Assembly (NCBI RefSeq): GCF_002197685.1
Contig: NZ_NBBI01000003.1
Span: 248,001 to 312,000 of the forward strand
Source of the DNA: Sphingomonas dokdonensis
GTDB taxonomy: Bacteria > Pseudomonadota > Alphaproteobacteria > Sphingomonadales > Sphingomonadaceae
Direction of reading: 5' to 3'
Length of the DNA stretch: 64,000 nt
The notes beneath the pieces were generated by a model, which was not told the origin of the DNA, searched no databases, and saw only the letters and a program-made list of their open reading frames with translations. A program made the translations under genes and the position numbers. Of this stretch, positions 45,945-53,229 are shown one piece after another; position 1 is the first letter of the stretch, and each line of letters starts with the position of its first letter.

Positions 45945-46340
45945 TCAACTACGTGGCTGGAAATCGAGGCTGACCGAGTTCATGCAATAGCGAAGGCCGG
46001 TTGGCGGCGGCCCGTCGGGGAAGACGTGGCCCAAATGACTGTCGCACCGGCCGCAGCGCGATTCGATCCGTGCCATGCCGTGGCTGGTGTCGCGGTGGTC
46101 GGTCACCGCATCGGGTGCGATCGGCTGGGTGAAGCTGGGCCAGCCCGAGCCGGAGTCATATTTGTCCGCGCTGTCGAACAAATCCAGATCACAGGCGGCA
46201 CAGCAATAGATGCCATCACCCTTGTAATCGTTATATTTTCCGGCGAACGCGCGTTCGGTCCCCGCTTCGCGCAGCACATGATATTGCTCGGGGGTAAGCC
46301 GCTCTTTCCACTCGGCTTCCGACAAATTCAGCTGATCCAT
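45945..46340 (-). CDS. msrB: Peptide-methionine (R)-S-oxide reductase MsrB
   Basis: Repairs the R-isomer of methionine sulfoxide in proteins. 131 aa from ATG 46340. Zinc Cys pairs CAAC and [20 protein letters not shown] and the catalytic Cys in [13 protein letters not shown]. Cytoplasmic, no signal peptide. Typical length. It lies 58 bases after the methyltransferase gene, same strand. Confidence 0.96.
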   Translation of the reverse strand: MDQLNLSEAEWKERLTPEQYHVLREAGTERAFAGKYNDYKGDGIYCCAACDLDLFDSADKYDSGSGWPSFTQPIAPDAVTDHRDTSHGMARIESRCGRCDSHLGHVFPDGPPPTGLRYCMNSVSLDFQPRS

Positions 46341-46398
46341 TCGCGATCGATCCTCGTGATTGACCCTGCATCTGGGTTCACGAACGTGCCGGTACAAG

Positions 46399-47283
46399 TC
46401 AGTCGTTGGACCAGCGCGCCCAGATCGCGGTGGGCAGCACCAGCCCGCGCGCTTCCTCGCGCACGCCAAGTTCGCCGCATTCCACCGTGCCCGGCAAGTC
46501 GGCGAACAGCTGGCGCAGCATCTCGCCGATTGCCAGCGCGGACATGCGCACCGCATAAACGGTGAGGAACAGCGCGCGGGAGTTGGCGTCGAGCAGCTGG
46601 CGGCAATCCGCAATCAGCGCGGGCAGATGCTCCTCCAGCCGCCAGATCTCGCCATCGGGGCCGCGGCCGTATTTGGGGGGATCGAGCAGAATCGCGTCAT
46701 AGCGGCGGCCGCGACGGACCTCGCGGGCGACGAACTTGGCGGCGTCATCCACGATCCAGCGTACCGGACGGTCGGTCATGCCCGACAGCTTGGCATTGGC
46801 GCGGGCGGCATCGACCGATTTCTTGGAGGCATCGACATGGACCATCTTGGCGCCCGCCGCCGACAGCGCGAGCGTGCCGACGCCGGTATAACCGAACAAA
46901 TTCAACGCCTCAGGCTCAGTCACGCCATCCAGTCGCTCGCGCAGCCAGGACCAGACGGGCGCCATGTCGGGGAAGAAACCGAGATGGCGGAAGGGCGTGT
47001 TCTGCGCGGTGAAGCGCACGGTGCCGGGGCCGACGCCCCAGGCGAGTGGCCAGCCGTCGCGCGGGACGGGGCGGGTGTAATGCCATTGGCCACCGCCATC
47101 CTCGTCGCTGCCGGGAATGAATTCTCCGTGCGATTTCCAGTCGTTACCGGCCGGCGCCCAGAGCGCCTGCGGCTCGGGGCGGATGAAGCGATAGTCGCCG
47201 TAGCGCTCCAGCTTGCGACCATGGCCGCAATCGACGAGGCCATAATCGCCCCAGGGTTCACCGATGAGCGTGTCGAGTTTCAT
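46399..47283 (-). CDS. Class I SAM-dependent methyltransferase (rRNA large-subunit type)
   Basis: 294 aa. Rossmann motifs: [18 protein letters not shown] for [20 protein letters not shown], and the catalytic-type [10 protein letters not shown], as in RlmI/RlmK-like m5C or m7G rRNA methyltransferases. There is no N-terminal PUA domain; instead an N-terminal beta region ([20 protein letters not shown]) is seen, as in a group of alphaproteobacterial proteins. The exact target base is unknown. Its start overlaps the stop of the epimerase gene by 4 bases. Confidence 0.88.
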   Translation of the reverse strand: MKLDTLIGEPWGDYGLVDCGHGRKLERYGDYRFIRPEPQALWAPAGNDWKSHGEFIPGSDEDGGGQWHYTRPVPRDGWPLAWGVGPGTVRFTAQNTPFRHLGFFPDMAPVWSWLRERLDGVTEPEALNLFGYTGVGTLALSAAGAKMVHVDASKKSVDAARANAKLSGMTDRPVRWIVDDAAKFVAREVRRGRRYDAILLDPPKYGRGPDGEIWRLEEHLPALIADCRQLLDANSRALFLTVYAVRMSALAIGEMLRQLFADLPGTVECGELGVREEARGLVLPTAIWARWSND

Positions 47284-48155
47284 GGGAGCAGCGTTACCGC
47301 CATGCTGATCGACTTGGAACCGCCCGGCGGGACCAGGAAGATGCCGGGTTTGTCAATGAATTCACCGGCATAGCCCTCCGGATCGGCGATGCCGTGCCAC
47401 GGCTCGACGCAGATGTAGCGGGCGCCGGGCTTGGTCCAGATGCCGAGCATCGGGGTGTCGGGGAAGTCGATCCGCAGGTGTGGCCCGCCGGGGGCGCCGT
47501 AGGTGACGCTGGAGGAGCGGACATGGTCCCACACCAGCGCGTCATGCGTGAACAGATCATCGGCGAGGTGGAGCGTCCGACCGTCCAGCGGCGAGGGGTT
47601 TGAGCCGGCCTTGATCGTGCCGTCATCGGCGATGGGTCGGACGCCATCCGGCTCATTTTGGCCAAAAGTGATGACGTGCTGGCCACGTTCCGCGCCACCG
47701 GGCAGCGGCCAAGCGAAAGCGGGGTGAAAACCGAAACTCGCCGGCATTTCGTTTTGGTTCGAATTGGCGATCAGGATGTCGGTGTGCAGCGTCGCGTCGT
47801 CGAGGCGGAAGGTCGCGTCGAGCGTGAAGGCGAAGGGGTAATGGACGCGGGTCTCGTCGTTATCCTGCAAGCGGAAGGTCGCGTGCGTGGGGCCGTGGTC
47901 GACCAGCGTGAATGGCAGACGGCGAGCGAAGCCGTGCTGCTTCATCGGGTATTCGCGGCCGCCGATGCGGATCACCTCGCCGGCGGGCTTGCCGACGACG
48001 GGGAAGAGCAAGGGCGCGCGGCCGGTCCAAAACGCCGGGTCGGCATCGGTCATCAGCTCGCAGCCGGCGGCGTCCTTCAGCGAGGACAGCTCCGCGCCGA
48101 GCGGGTTGATCGCCGCGGACAGTTGATCGTTCGCGATGGTGATCCAGTCGGTCAC
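47280..48155 (-). CDS. Aldose 1-epimerase family protein (LacX-like)
   Basis: 291 aa galactose mutarotase fold. N-terminus WITIANDQLSAAINPLGAEL, then WTGRAPLLFPVVGK, KQHGFARR with the conserved His, SFGFHPAFAWPL with the second His, and CVEPWHGIADP with the catalytic-type Glu. Sugar substrate unknown. Start GTG 48155 is supported by AAGGAGG 6 bases upstream. Cotranslated with the methyltransferase gene. Confidence 0.9.
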   Translation of the reverse strand: MTDWITIANDQLSAAINPLGAELSSLKDAAGCELMTDADPAFWTGRAPLLFPVVGKPAGEVIRIGGREYPMKQHGFARRLPFTLVDHGPTHATFRLQDNDETRVHYPFAFTLDATFRLDDATLHTDILIANSNQNEMPASFGFHPAFAWPLPGGAERGQHVITFGQNEPDGVRPIADDGTIKAGSNPSPLDGRTLHLADDLFTHDALVWDHVRSSSVTYGAPGGPHLRIDFPDTPMLGIWTKPGARYICVEPWHGIADPEGYAGEFIDKPGIFLVPPGGSKSISMAVTLLP

Positions 48156-48168
48156 TTTGCCTCCTTCA

Positions 48169-48196
48169 CCGTCAGCCCGCCGGGGCGGGACGACGG
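48169..48196. other. Stem-loop between pheT and the epimerase gene
   Basis: CCGTC pairs with GACGG and CCCGCC with GGCGGG, with symmetric 2-base bulges and a 2-base tip. No T-run follows on the minus strand, so it may be a weak terminator or an mRNA stability structure. Confidence 0.4.
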
Positions 48197-48203
48197 CTAT
48201 GTG

Positions 48204-50663
48204 TTAGCCCCTGAGCGAGGCGCCCAGCTTGGCGGCGGCGGCGACGACCTTGTCGGCGATCGCCTTCAGCTCGGCCTCGACGAATGCCTTTTCACCGGGT
48301 TGCAGCACGACCTCGACCGCCATCGAGGTTTCGCCGTCCTTGGTGAAGACGTCGAACACGCGGGCGGAGACGATCGCGGCCTTGTCCGCACCCTTGACCG
48401 CGCGGGCGAGCGCATCTGCAGCAAGCCCCTCGGGCACGAGGAAGGCGAAGTCGCGGCGGACGGCCTGGAGCGCGGGCGGTGTATAGGCCGGGCGCATGAA
48501 GCCTGCAGAACGCTTTGCGGGGATCGCCTCGAGATACAGCTCCACCGCGGCGACGCCGGCGTCGAGATCGAACGCGCGGGTGACATTGGGGTGGAGGATG
48601 CCGAAGGCGGCAAGCACCGTCTTGGGTCCGAGCCGCAGCGTGCCCGACTGGCCAGGGTGCCAGGCGTCACCGGCTTCGCCGAATACCTGGAGGTTATCGA
48701 CCGGCGCGCCGGCGGCGGCGAGGAGCGCCAGCGCCTCGGTCTTGGCGTCGAACGCGTCAAAGGCTTGCGCCTTGCCCGTTTGCCAGTGCCGCGCGCGGCG
48801 ATCGCCGGCGAGGACGAGGCTGAGCGTCGGCCGCTCCTTGTCAGCGAGATAGCGGCGGCCGATCTCGAACAGGCGGATCGTGCCCGCCCCGCGCCGCACG
48901 TTGCGCGCGGCGGCGGAGAGCAGGCCCGGTAGCAGCGACGGGCGCATGACCTTCAGGTCCTCGCTGATCGGATTGGCGAGCGTGAAGGCACCGCCACCGA
49001 AGGGCGCGGCCTCGGCCTCCGAAATGAAGCTCCACGTCACCGCTTCGTCCAGGCCGCGCGCGGCGGCGGCGCGGCGGACGCGGCGTTCCAGCTTCTGCTC
49101 CGGCGTGGCGGTGGGGGCTGCGACACCCGGCGCGCGGGGCAGCGGGACCGAGGGAACGTTGTCGATTCCCTCGATGCGGATCACTTCCTCGACCAGATCG
49201 GCGGCGCCATCGATGTCGCGGCGCCACGTCGGCGGGGTGACCTGCCAATCGTCGCTGACGGTGAAGCCGAGCGAGGTAAGGATCGCGCGCTGCCGCTCCG
49301 GCGCGACGGCGAGGCCGCCGAGCGTTTCGGCGCGGGCCGGATCATAGGCGTAGCTGCGGGTGCCGAGCGGCGGCTCGCCGGCGCGGCTGATGCCCGTTGG
49401 CTGGCCACCGCACAGGTCGAGCACGAGACGGGTAGCGATCGCCAGGCCATCGTCCAGAAACGCCGGATCAACGCCGCGCTCGAACCGCTGGCGCGCATCG
49501 CTGGTCAGCATCAGCTTCTGGCCGGTGCGCGCGATATGCTCGGGATCGAAATAGGCGCATTCGATGACGACATCGGTGGTCGTGTCCGACACGCCCGATT
49601 CCTCGCCGCCCATGATCCCGCCGATGTCGTGGACATGGGCGTCGTCGGCGATGACCGTCATCGTCTCGTCGAGCGTGTAGGTCTTGCCGTTGAGCGCGAG
49701 GACCGTCTCGCCCGCCTTCGCCTTGCGCGCGACGAGGCCGCCCGACAGCTTCGCCTTGTCGTAGACGTGCAGCGGACGGCCGAGATCGACGGTGATGTAA
49801 TTGGTGATGTCGACCAGCGCCGAAATCGGCTTCTGACCGATCGCGCGCAGGCGCTTGGCCAGCCACTCGGGCGATGCGCCGTTGCTGACGCCGTTCACGC
49901 CCTGCGCGAAGAAGGCCGGGCAGCCGGCGGGATCGTCGGTGCGCACGTCGGGGCCGGGGCCCGTTCCCTCAGTCGCCTCGATCCCCGTTCGGGCTGAGGC
50001 TGTCGAAGCCCGTGCGTCTGGAACACGCCCTTCGACAAGCTCAGGGCGAACGGAGGTAGAGTTGTCCGTGCCAAGGTGGGGGCCGGGCACCGTCAGCGGC
50101 TTCAGCGTGCCGAGGCCGGCGGCGGCGAGATCGCGGGCGATGCCGCGCACGCCCATGCAATCCTGGCGGTTGGGGGTGATCGACACGTCGATGACCGGAT
50201 CGTTGAGGCCCGCCCATTCGGCGAAGGCAGCGCCGACCGGAGCGTCGGCGGCCAGCTCGATGATGCCGTCATGATCGTCGCCCAGCTCCAGCTCGCGCGT
50301 GGAGCACATCATGCCGTTCGATTCGACGCCGCGGATCGCCGCGACCTTCAGCACCATGCCGTTGGCCGGCACCGTGGCACCGGGCATGCCGAACACGCCG
50401 ACGAGGCCGGCACGCGCGTTGGGCGCGCCGCACACGACCTGAAGCGGGCCGTCACCGGCGTCGACCGACAGCACCTGAAGCTTGTCCGCCTGCGGGTGCC
50501 GCTCGGCGGTCAGCACCTTGGCGATGCGGAAAGCGGCGAGCTTCTCGCCCGGGTTCTCGACCCCTTCGACCTCGAGGCCGATGCGGGTGAGGCCGACGAG
50601 GATCTCGTCCAGCGACGCCTCGGTCGAGAGGTGGTCCTTGAGCCAGGAAAGGGTGAATTTCAT
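48204..50663 (-). CDS. pheT: Phenylalanine--tRNA ligase beta subunit, with an in-frame repeat insertion
   Basis: Beta subunit of the alpha2-beta2 PheRS, which charges tRNA(Phe). 819 aa, a little longer than usual. The N-terminal tRNA-binding (EMAP-like) domain is near 40-150 (DKLQVLSVDAGDGPLQVVCG). The B3/B4 editing region includes PAFFAQGVNGVSNGASPEWL. The B5 domain and the catalytic-like domain follow, and the C-terminal anticodon-binding-type domain ends VVLQPGEKAFVEAELKAIAD. Residues about 204-227 are encoded by a REP-like palindrome (STSVRPELVEGRVPDARA and STASARTGIEA). It sits in a linker before the B3/B4 part, so the enzyme probably stays functional. Confidence 0.95.
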   Translation of the reverse strand: MKFTLSWLKDHLSTEASLDEILVGLTRIGLEVEGVENPGEKLAAFRIAKVLTAERHPQADKLQVLSVDAGDGPLQVVCGAPNARAGLVGVFGMPGATVPANGMVLKVAAIRGVESNGMMCSTRELELGDDHDGIIELAADAPVGAAFAEWAGLNDPVIDVSITPNRQDCMGVRGIARDLAAAGLGTLKPLTVPGPHLGTDNSTSVRPELVEGRVPDARASTASARTGIEATEGTGPGPDVRTDDPAGCPAFFAQGVNGVSNGASPEWLAKRLRAIGQKPISALVDITNYITVDLGRPLHVYDKAKLSGGLVARKAKAGETVLALNGKTYTLDETMTVIADDAHVHDIGGIMGGEESGVSDTTTDVVIECAYFDPEHIARTGQKLMLTSDARQRFERGVDPAFLDDGLAIATRLVLDLCGGQPTGISRAGEPPLGTRSYAYDPARAETLGGLAVAPERQRAILTSLGFTVSDDWQVTPPTWRRDIDGAADLVEEVIRIEGIDNVPSVPLPRAPGVAAPTATPEQKLERRVRRAAAARGLDEAVTWSFISEAEAAPFGGGAFTLANPISEDLKVMRPSLLPGLLSAAARNVRRGAGTIRLFEIGRRYLADKERPTLSLVLAGDRRARHWQTGKAQAFDAFDAKTEALALLAAAGAPVDNLQVFGEAGDAWHPGQSGTLRLGPKTVLAAFGILHPNVTRAFDLDAGVAAVELYLEAIPAKRSAGFMRPAYTPPALQAVRRDFAFLVPEGLAADALARAVKGADKAAIVSARVFDVFTKDGETSMAVEVVLQPGEKAFVEAELKAIADKVVAAAAKLGASLRG
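49985..50053. repeat. REP-like double hairpin inserted in frame in pheT
   Basis: Two 28-base arms (49985-50012 and 50026-50053) are inverted copies, 22 of 28 bases alike, around a 13-base spacer. Each arm also folds on itself: GGGCT with AGCCC in the left arm, GCCCT with AGGGC in the right. The stem changes are compensatory, as expected of a REP pair. On the minus strand it reads through without a stop and adds the peptide containing RPELVEG to PheT. Confidence 0.85.
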
Positions 50664-50741
50664 GGGTTTCTCAATCCGTCGCCCCGGCCGAGGCGGGGGT
50701 CTTGTGAGCTATCGTAGGTCGTGTGGTCGCCAAGGTCACGC

Positions 50742-50837
50742 CGTCACCCCGGACTCGATCCGGGGTCCATCGTGCCGCGAACGCATCGAGGTCGGTGTGC
50801 GCGGAACCATGGATCCCGGATCAAGTCCGGGATGACG
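50742..50837. repeat. Inverted pair of REP elements between pheS and pheT
   Basis: Two 29-base units in inverted orientation: 50742-50770 and 50809-50837, 38 bases apart. They differ at three of 29 positions. Unit 1 folds as CCCCGGA/TCCGGGG and unit 2 as CCCGGA/TCCGGG, so changes in the stem are paired. Both start CGTCA and end TCCAT when read in the same sense. They fill the 218-base gap between pheS and pheT, the only other content of which appears non-coding. Confidence 0.85.
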
Positions 50838-50881
50838 CAGTGAGATAGGGCGCCGTCGCGGTTCAAGCTTCAGCGCGCCGA

Positions 50882-51988
50882 TCACGCCGCGCCGACGCCG
50901 CCCGACAGCGTCGGGACGTCGAGGGCGGAGAAGCCATAATGTTTGAGCCAGCGGATATCGCCGTCGAAGAAGGCGCGCAGATCGTCCATGCCGTATTTCA
51001 GCATGGCGAGGCGATCGATGCCGCAGCCGAAGGCGAAGCCCTGCCATTCATCGGGATCGAGCCCGCAGGCGGCGATCACCTTTGGGTGGACCATGCCGCT
51101 GCCGAGCACTTCCATCCAGCCGCCGTTCTCGACATCGCCGCCGCCGCCGATCACGCGCTTGCCCTTTTGCAGGGTGTAGCCGACGTCGACCTCCGCCGAC
51201 GGCTCGGTGAAGGGGAAGTAGCTGGGGCGCAGGCGCAGCACGATGTCGTCACGCTCGAAGAACGCCTTGAGGAACGTCTCCAGCGTCCACTTGAGGTGCC
51301 CCATGGTGATGCCCTTGTCGATCACGAGGCCCTCGACCTGGTGGAACATCGGCGTGTGCGTCGCGTCGCTGTCGCTGCGATAGGTGCGGCCGGGGGCGAT
51401 GATGCGGATCGGCGGCTTGTTCGCCAGCATCGTGCGGATCTGCACCGGCGAGGTGTGGGTGCGCAGCAGACGCGGCCGCTCGCGATCCTCGGGCACATGG
51501 TCGCCGTCGAGATAAAAGGTGTCGTGCATCGCGCGCGCCGGATGGGTCTCCGGAATGTTGAGCGCGGTGAAATTGTGCCAGTCGGTCTCCATCTCCGGGC
51601 CGGTGGCGACCGCGAAGCCGAGATCGGCGAAGATTTCCGCCAGTTCGTCCATCACCTGGCTGACCGGGTGGATCGTGCCGGCAAGCGGCACCTCGGCCGG
51701 CAACGTCATGTCGATCCGCTCGGCGGCGAGCTTCGCCTCCAGCGCGGCGGCTTCGAGCGCGGCCTTGCGGCTGGCGATCGCGCCCGTCACGGCCTCGCGC
51801 AGGCCGTGGATCGCGGGGCCCTGCACCTGGCGCTCCTCGGGGCTGAGCCCGCCCATCGACTTCAGCAGCGCGGTGACGCGGCCCTGCTTGCCCAGCGCGT
51901 CGACACGCACCGCGTCCAGCGCCTCCAGCCCCGCCGCGGCCTCGATCGCGGTCAGCAGGTGCGTTTTCAGGTCGTCAATCTCGGTCAT
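50882..51988 (-). CDS. pheS: Phenylalanine--tRNA ligase alpha subunit
   Basis: Catalytic subunit of PheRS. 368 aa. N-terminal coiled coil (about 1-85), then class II core: motif 1 region [19 protein letters not shown], motif 2 [11 protein letters not shown] and [19 protein letters not shown], and motif 3 [20 protein letters not shown]. The start ATG 51988 has GGATAG 6 bases upstream. The terminal repeat of the GIY-YIG unit ends only 12 bases before this ATG, and the GIY-YIG stop lies 12 bases inside pheS, so pheS may rely on a transcript or promoter from the inserted unit. Confidence 0.97.
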   Translation of the reverse strand: MTEIDDLKTHLLTAIEAAAGLEALDAVRVDALGKQGRVTALLKSMGGLSPEERQVQGPAIHGLREAVTGAIASRKAALEAAALEAKLAAERIDMTLPAEVPLAGTIHPVSQVMDELAEIFADLGFAVATGPEMETDWHNFTALNIPETHPARAMHDTFYLDGDHVPEDRERPRLLRTHTSPVQIRTMLANKPPIRIIAPGRTYRSDSDATHTPMFHQVEGLVIDKGITMGHLKWTLETFLKAFFERDDIVLRLRPSYFPFTEPSAEVDVGYTLQKGKRVIGGGGDVENGGWMEVLGSGMVHPKVIAACGLDPDEWQGFAFGCGIDRLAMLKYGMDDLRAFFDGDIRWLKHYGFSALDVPTLSGGVGAA

Positions 51989-52343
51989 CGGTAACTATCC
52001 CGTCATTCCCGCGCAGGCGGGAATCCATACGCGCTGTGTTCTCGACTTGCTCGAAGCCGAGGTTGATCGCCAAGTCCACCCATCCGGGGTTGTTCTCCTC
52101 GACCAACCGCAGCTTCCAGTCTCGATCCCACTTCTTCAGCTGCTTCTCGCGGCCGATCGCGGCTTCCATCGTGTCTGCCATCTCGAACCAGACAAGACGA
52201 TGCACACCGTAGCGGCTGGTGAACCCTTCGATCAATCCTGCGCGGTGCTGATGCAGCCGCGCGAGCAGGTTCGATGTGACCCCGATGTAGAGCGTACCAT
52301 GCTTGCCGCTGGCGAGAATGTAGACGCAGGGTTGTCTGGCCAT
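51975..52343 (-). CDS. GIY-YIG nuclease domain protein
   Basis: 122 aa. Small single-domain GIY-YIG protein of the UPF0213/YhbQ kind: [20 protein letters not shown] supplies the two Tyr/Gly strands, followed by [11 protein letters not shown] with the Arg and [16 protein letters not shown] with the metal-binding Glu. The start ATG 52343 has a perfect AGGAGG 8 bases upstream. The last residues ([10 protein letters not shown]) are encoded by the terminal repeat, and the frame stops inside pheS. The gene sits inside a unit bounded by inverted repeats, which suggests a mobile or selfish element; it is not a normal member of this ribosomal cluster. Confidence 0.9.
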   Translation of the reverse strand: MARQPCVYILASGKHGTLYIGVTSNLLARLHQHRAGLIEGFTSRYGVHRLVWFEMADTMEAAIGREKQLKKWDRDWKLRLVEENNPGWVDLAINLGFEQVENTARMDSRLRGNDGIVTDDRD

Positions 52344-52402
52344 CGTCGATCCTCCTCTCGCCGGTTCGGAGAATATGGATTCCCGCCTGCGCGGGAATGA
52401 CG
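52001..52402. mobile_element. 402-bp unit: GIY-YIG gene bounded by perfect 29-bp inverted repeats
   Basis: Left end 52001-52029 and right end 52374-52402 are exact inverted copies. Each end folds as TTCCCGC/GCGGGAA. Read inward, each starts CGTCA and has TCCAT near its inner end, the same termini as the REP pair at 50742-50837. The only gene inside is the GIY-YIG nuclease (its stop falls just outside the left end). No target-site duplication is obvious. The unit lies between the rplT terminator and pheS. Mobility is inferred from structure. Confidence 0.7.
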
Positions 52403-52437
52403 ATTATCGAGGGGAGAAGGGCTTCAGAAACACGAAA

Positions 52438-52461
52438 GGCGCGGGTGTTGCCACCCACGCC
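52438..52461 (-). terminator. Terminator after rplT
   Basis: 10-base arms (52438-52447 and 52452-52461) pair with a single G-T wobble around a 4-base loop, 27 bases after the rplT stop. On the minus strand the stem is followed by TTTCGTGTTT. It should end most rpmI-rplT transcripts before the GIY-YIG unit. Confidence 0.75.
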
Positions 52462-52487
52462 CGTTGTGTCGCTCTGGAAGAAGAGGC

Positions 52488-52853
52488 TCAAGCCTCGGCG
52501 GGCAGCGCCTTCTTCACCTGAGCGATCAGCGCCGTAAACGCTTCGCCTTCGTGCATCGCGATGTCGGCCAGGACCTTGCGGTCGAGGTCGATGCCGGACA
52601 GCTTCAGGCCGTGCATGAACTGGCTGTAGGTCAGGCCCTCGGCGCGGACGCCGGCGTTGATGCGCTGGATCCACAGGCCACGGAAGGTCCGCTTCTTAAC
52701 CTTGCGGTCGCGATACGCGTACTGGCCGGCCTTTTCGACGGCCTGCCGCGCGATGCGGATCGTGTTCTTGCGGCGGCCGCGGTAACCCTTGGCCTGTTCC
52801 AGAATGTTCTTGTGCTTGGCGCGAGTGGTTACGCCCCGCTTGACGCGTGCCAT
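52488..52853 (-). CDS. rplT: 50S ribosomal protein L20
   Basis: 121 aa, full length. Very basic N-terminus [20 protein letters not shown], then [20 protein letters not shown] and the C-terminal domain with [20 protein letters not shown]. Binds 23S rRNA early in 50S assembly and in many bacteria represses its own operon. Follows rpmI by 17 bases. infC, the usual first gene of this operon in many bacteria, is not next to it. Confidence 0.98.
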   Translation of the reverse strand: MARVKRGVTTRAKHKNILEQAKGYRGRRKNTIRIARQAVEKAGQYAYRDRKVKKRTFRGLWIQRINAGVRAEGLTYSQFMHGLKLSGIDLDRKVLADIAMHEGEAFTALIAQVKKALPAEA

Positions 52854-52870
52854 ATCTTAGTTCCTCTCGC

Positions 52871-53074
52871 TCAACGCAGACCGTAGGGAGCCCAGGCCTT
52901 CACCGTCGCGGTGTCGGCCTTCGACAGCACCTTGGTGCCGCGATTCTGGCGGATGTACTTGCCGGTGTGATGCAGCAGGCGGTGGCGCTTGCCGGCGACG
53001 CCGTGCTTCAACAGGCCGGTTGCGGTGAGCTTGAAGCGCTTCTTCACGCCGCTCTTCGTCTTGAGCTTGGGCAT
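52871..53074 (-). CDS. rpmI: 50S ribosomal protein L35
   Basis: 67 aa. MPKLKTKSGVKKRFKLTATG and GKRHRLLHHTGKYIRQNRG are diagnostic. Start ATG 53074, preceded by GGACC sequence with AAAGGACC. First gene of the rpmI-rplT unit; the promoter must lie in the 155 bases between it and the divergent AsmA-like gene. Confidence 0.98.
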   Translation of the reverse strand: MPKLKTKSGVKKRFKLTATGLLKHGVAGKRHRLLHHTGKYIRQNRGTKVLSKADTATVKAWAPYGLR

Positions 53075-53229
53075 TTTGGTCCTTTCAGTTCGAGCGAGAC
53101 TGGAACCGCCGCGGCAGCCCTGATGGCCGGGCGGTTCGTTTCACCTCGCTGGGAGAAGCGCCGGCCCCTAGCGATGCTGCGGGCGAAATGCAACCAACTC
53201 GTGATCCCAAGCGATGTGCGGGGATGGAC

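Noticed and set aside
50664..50881. A possible small gene between pheS and pheT
   Set aside because: The short frames are REP sequence read as protein; there is no ribosome-binding site or codon bias.
52471..53187. A riboswitch or L20 leader upstream of rpmI
   Set aside because: The 155-base gap before rpmI shows no convincing leader structure by eye, and infC is absent.
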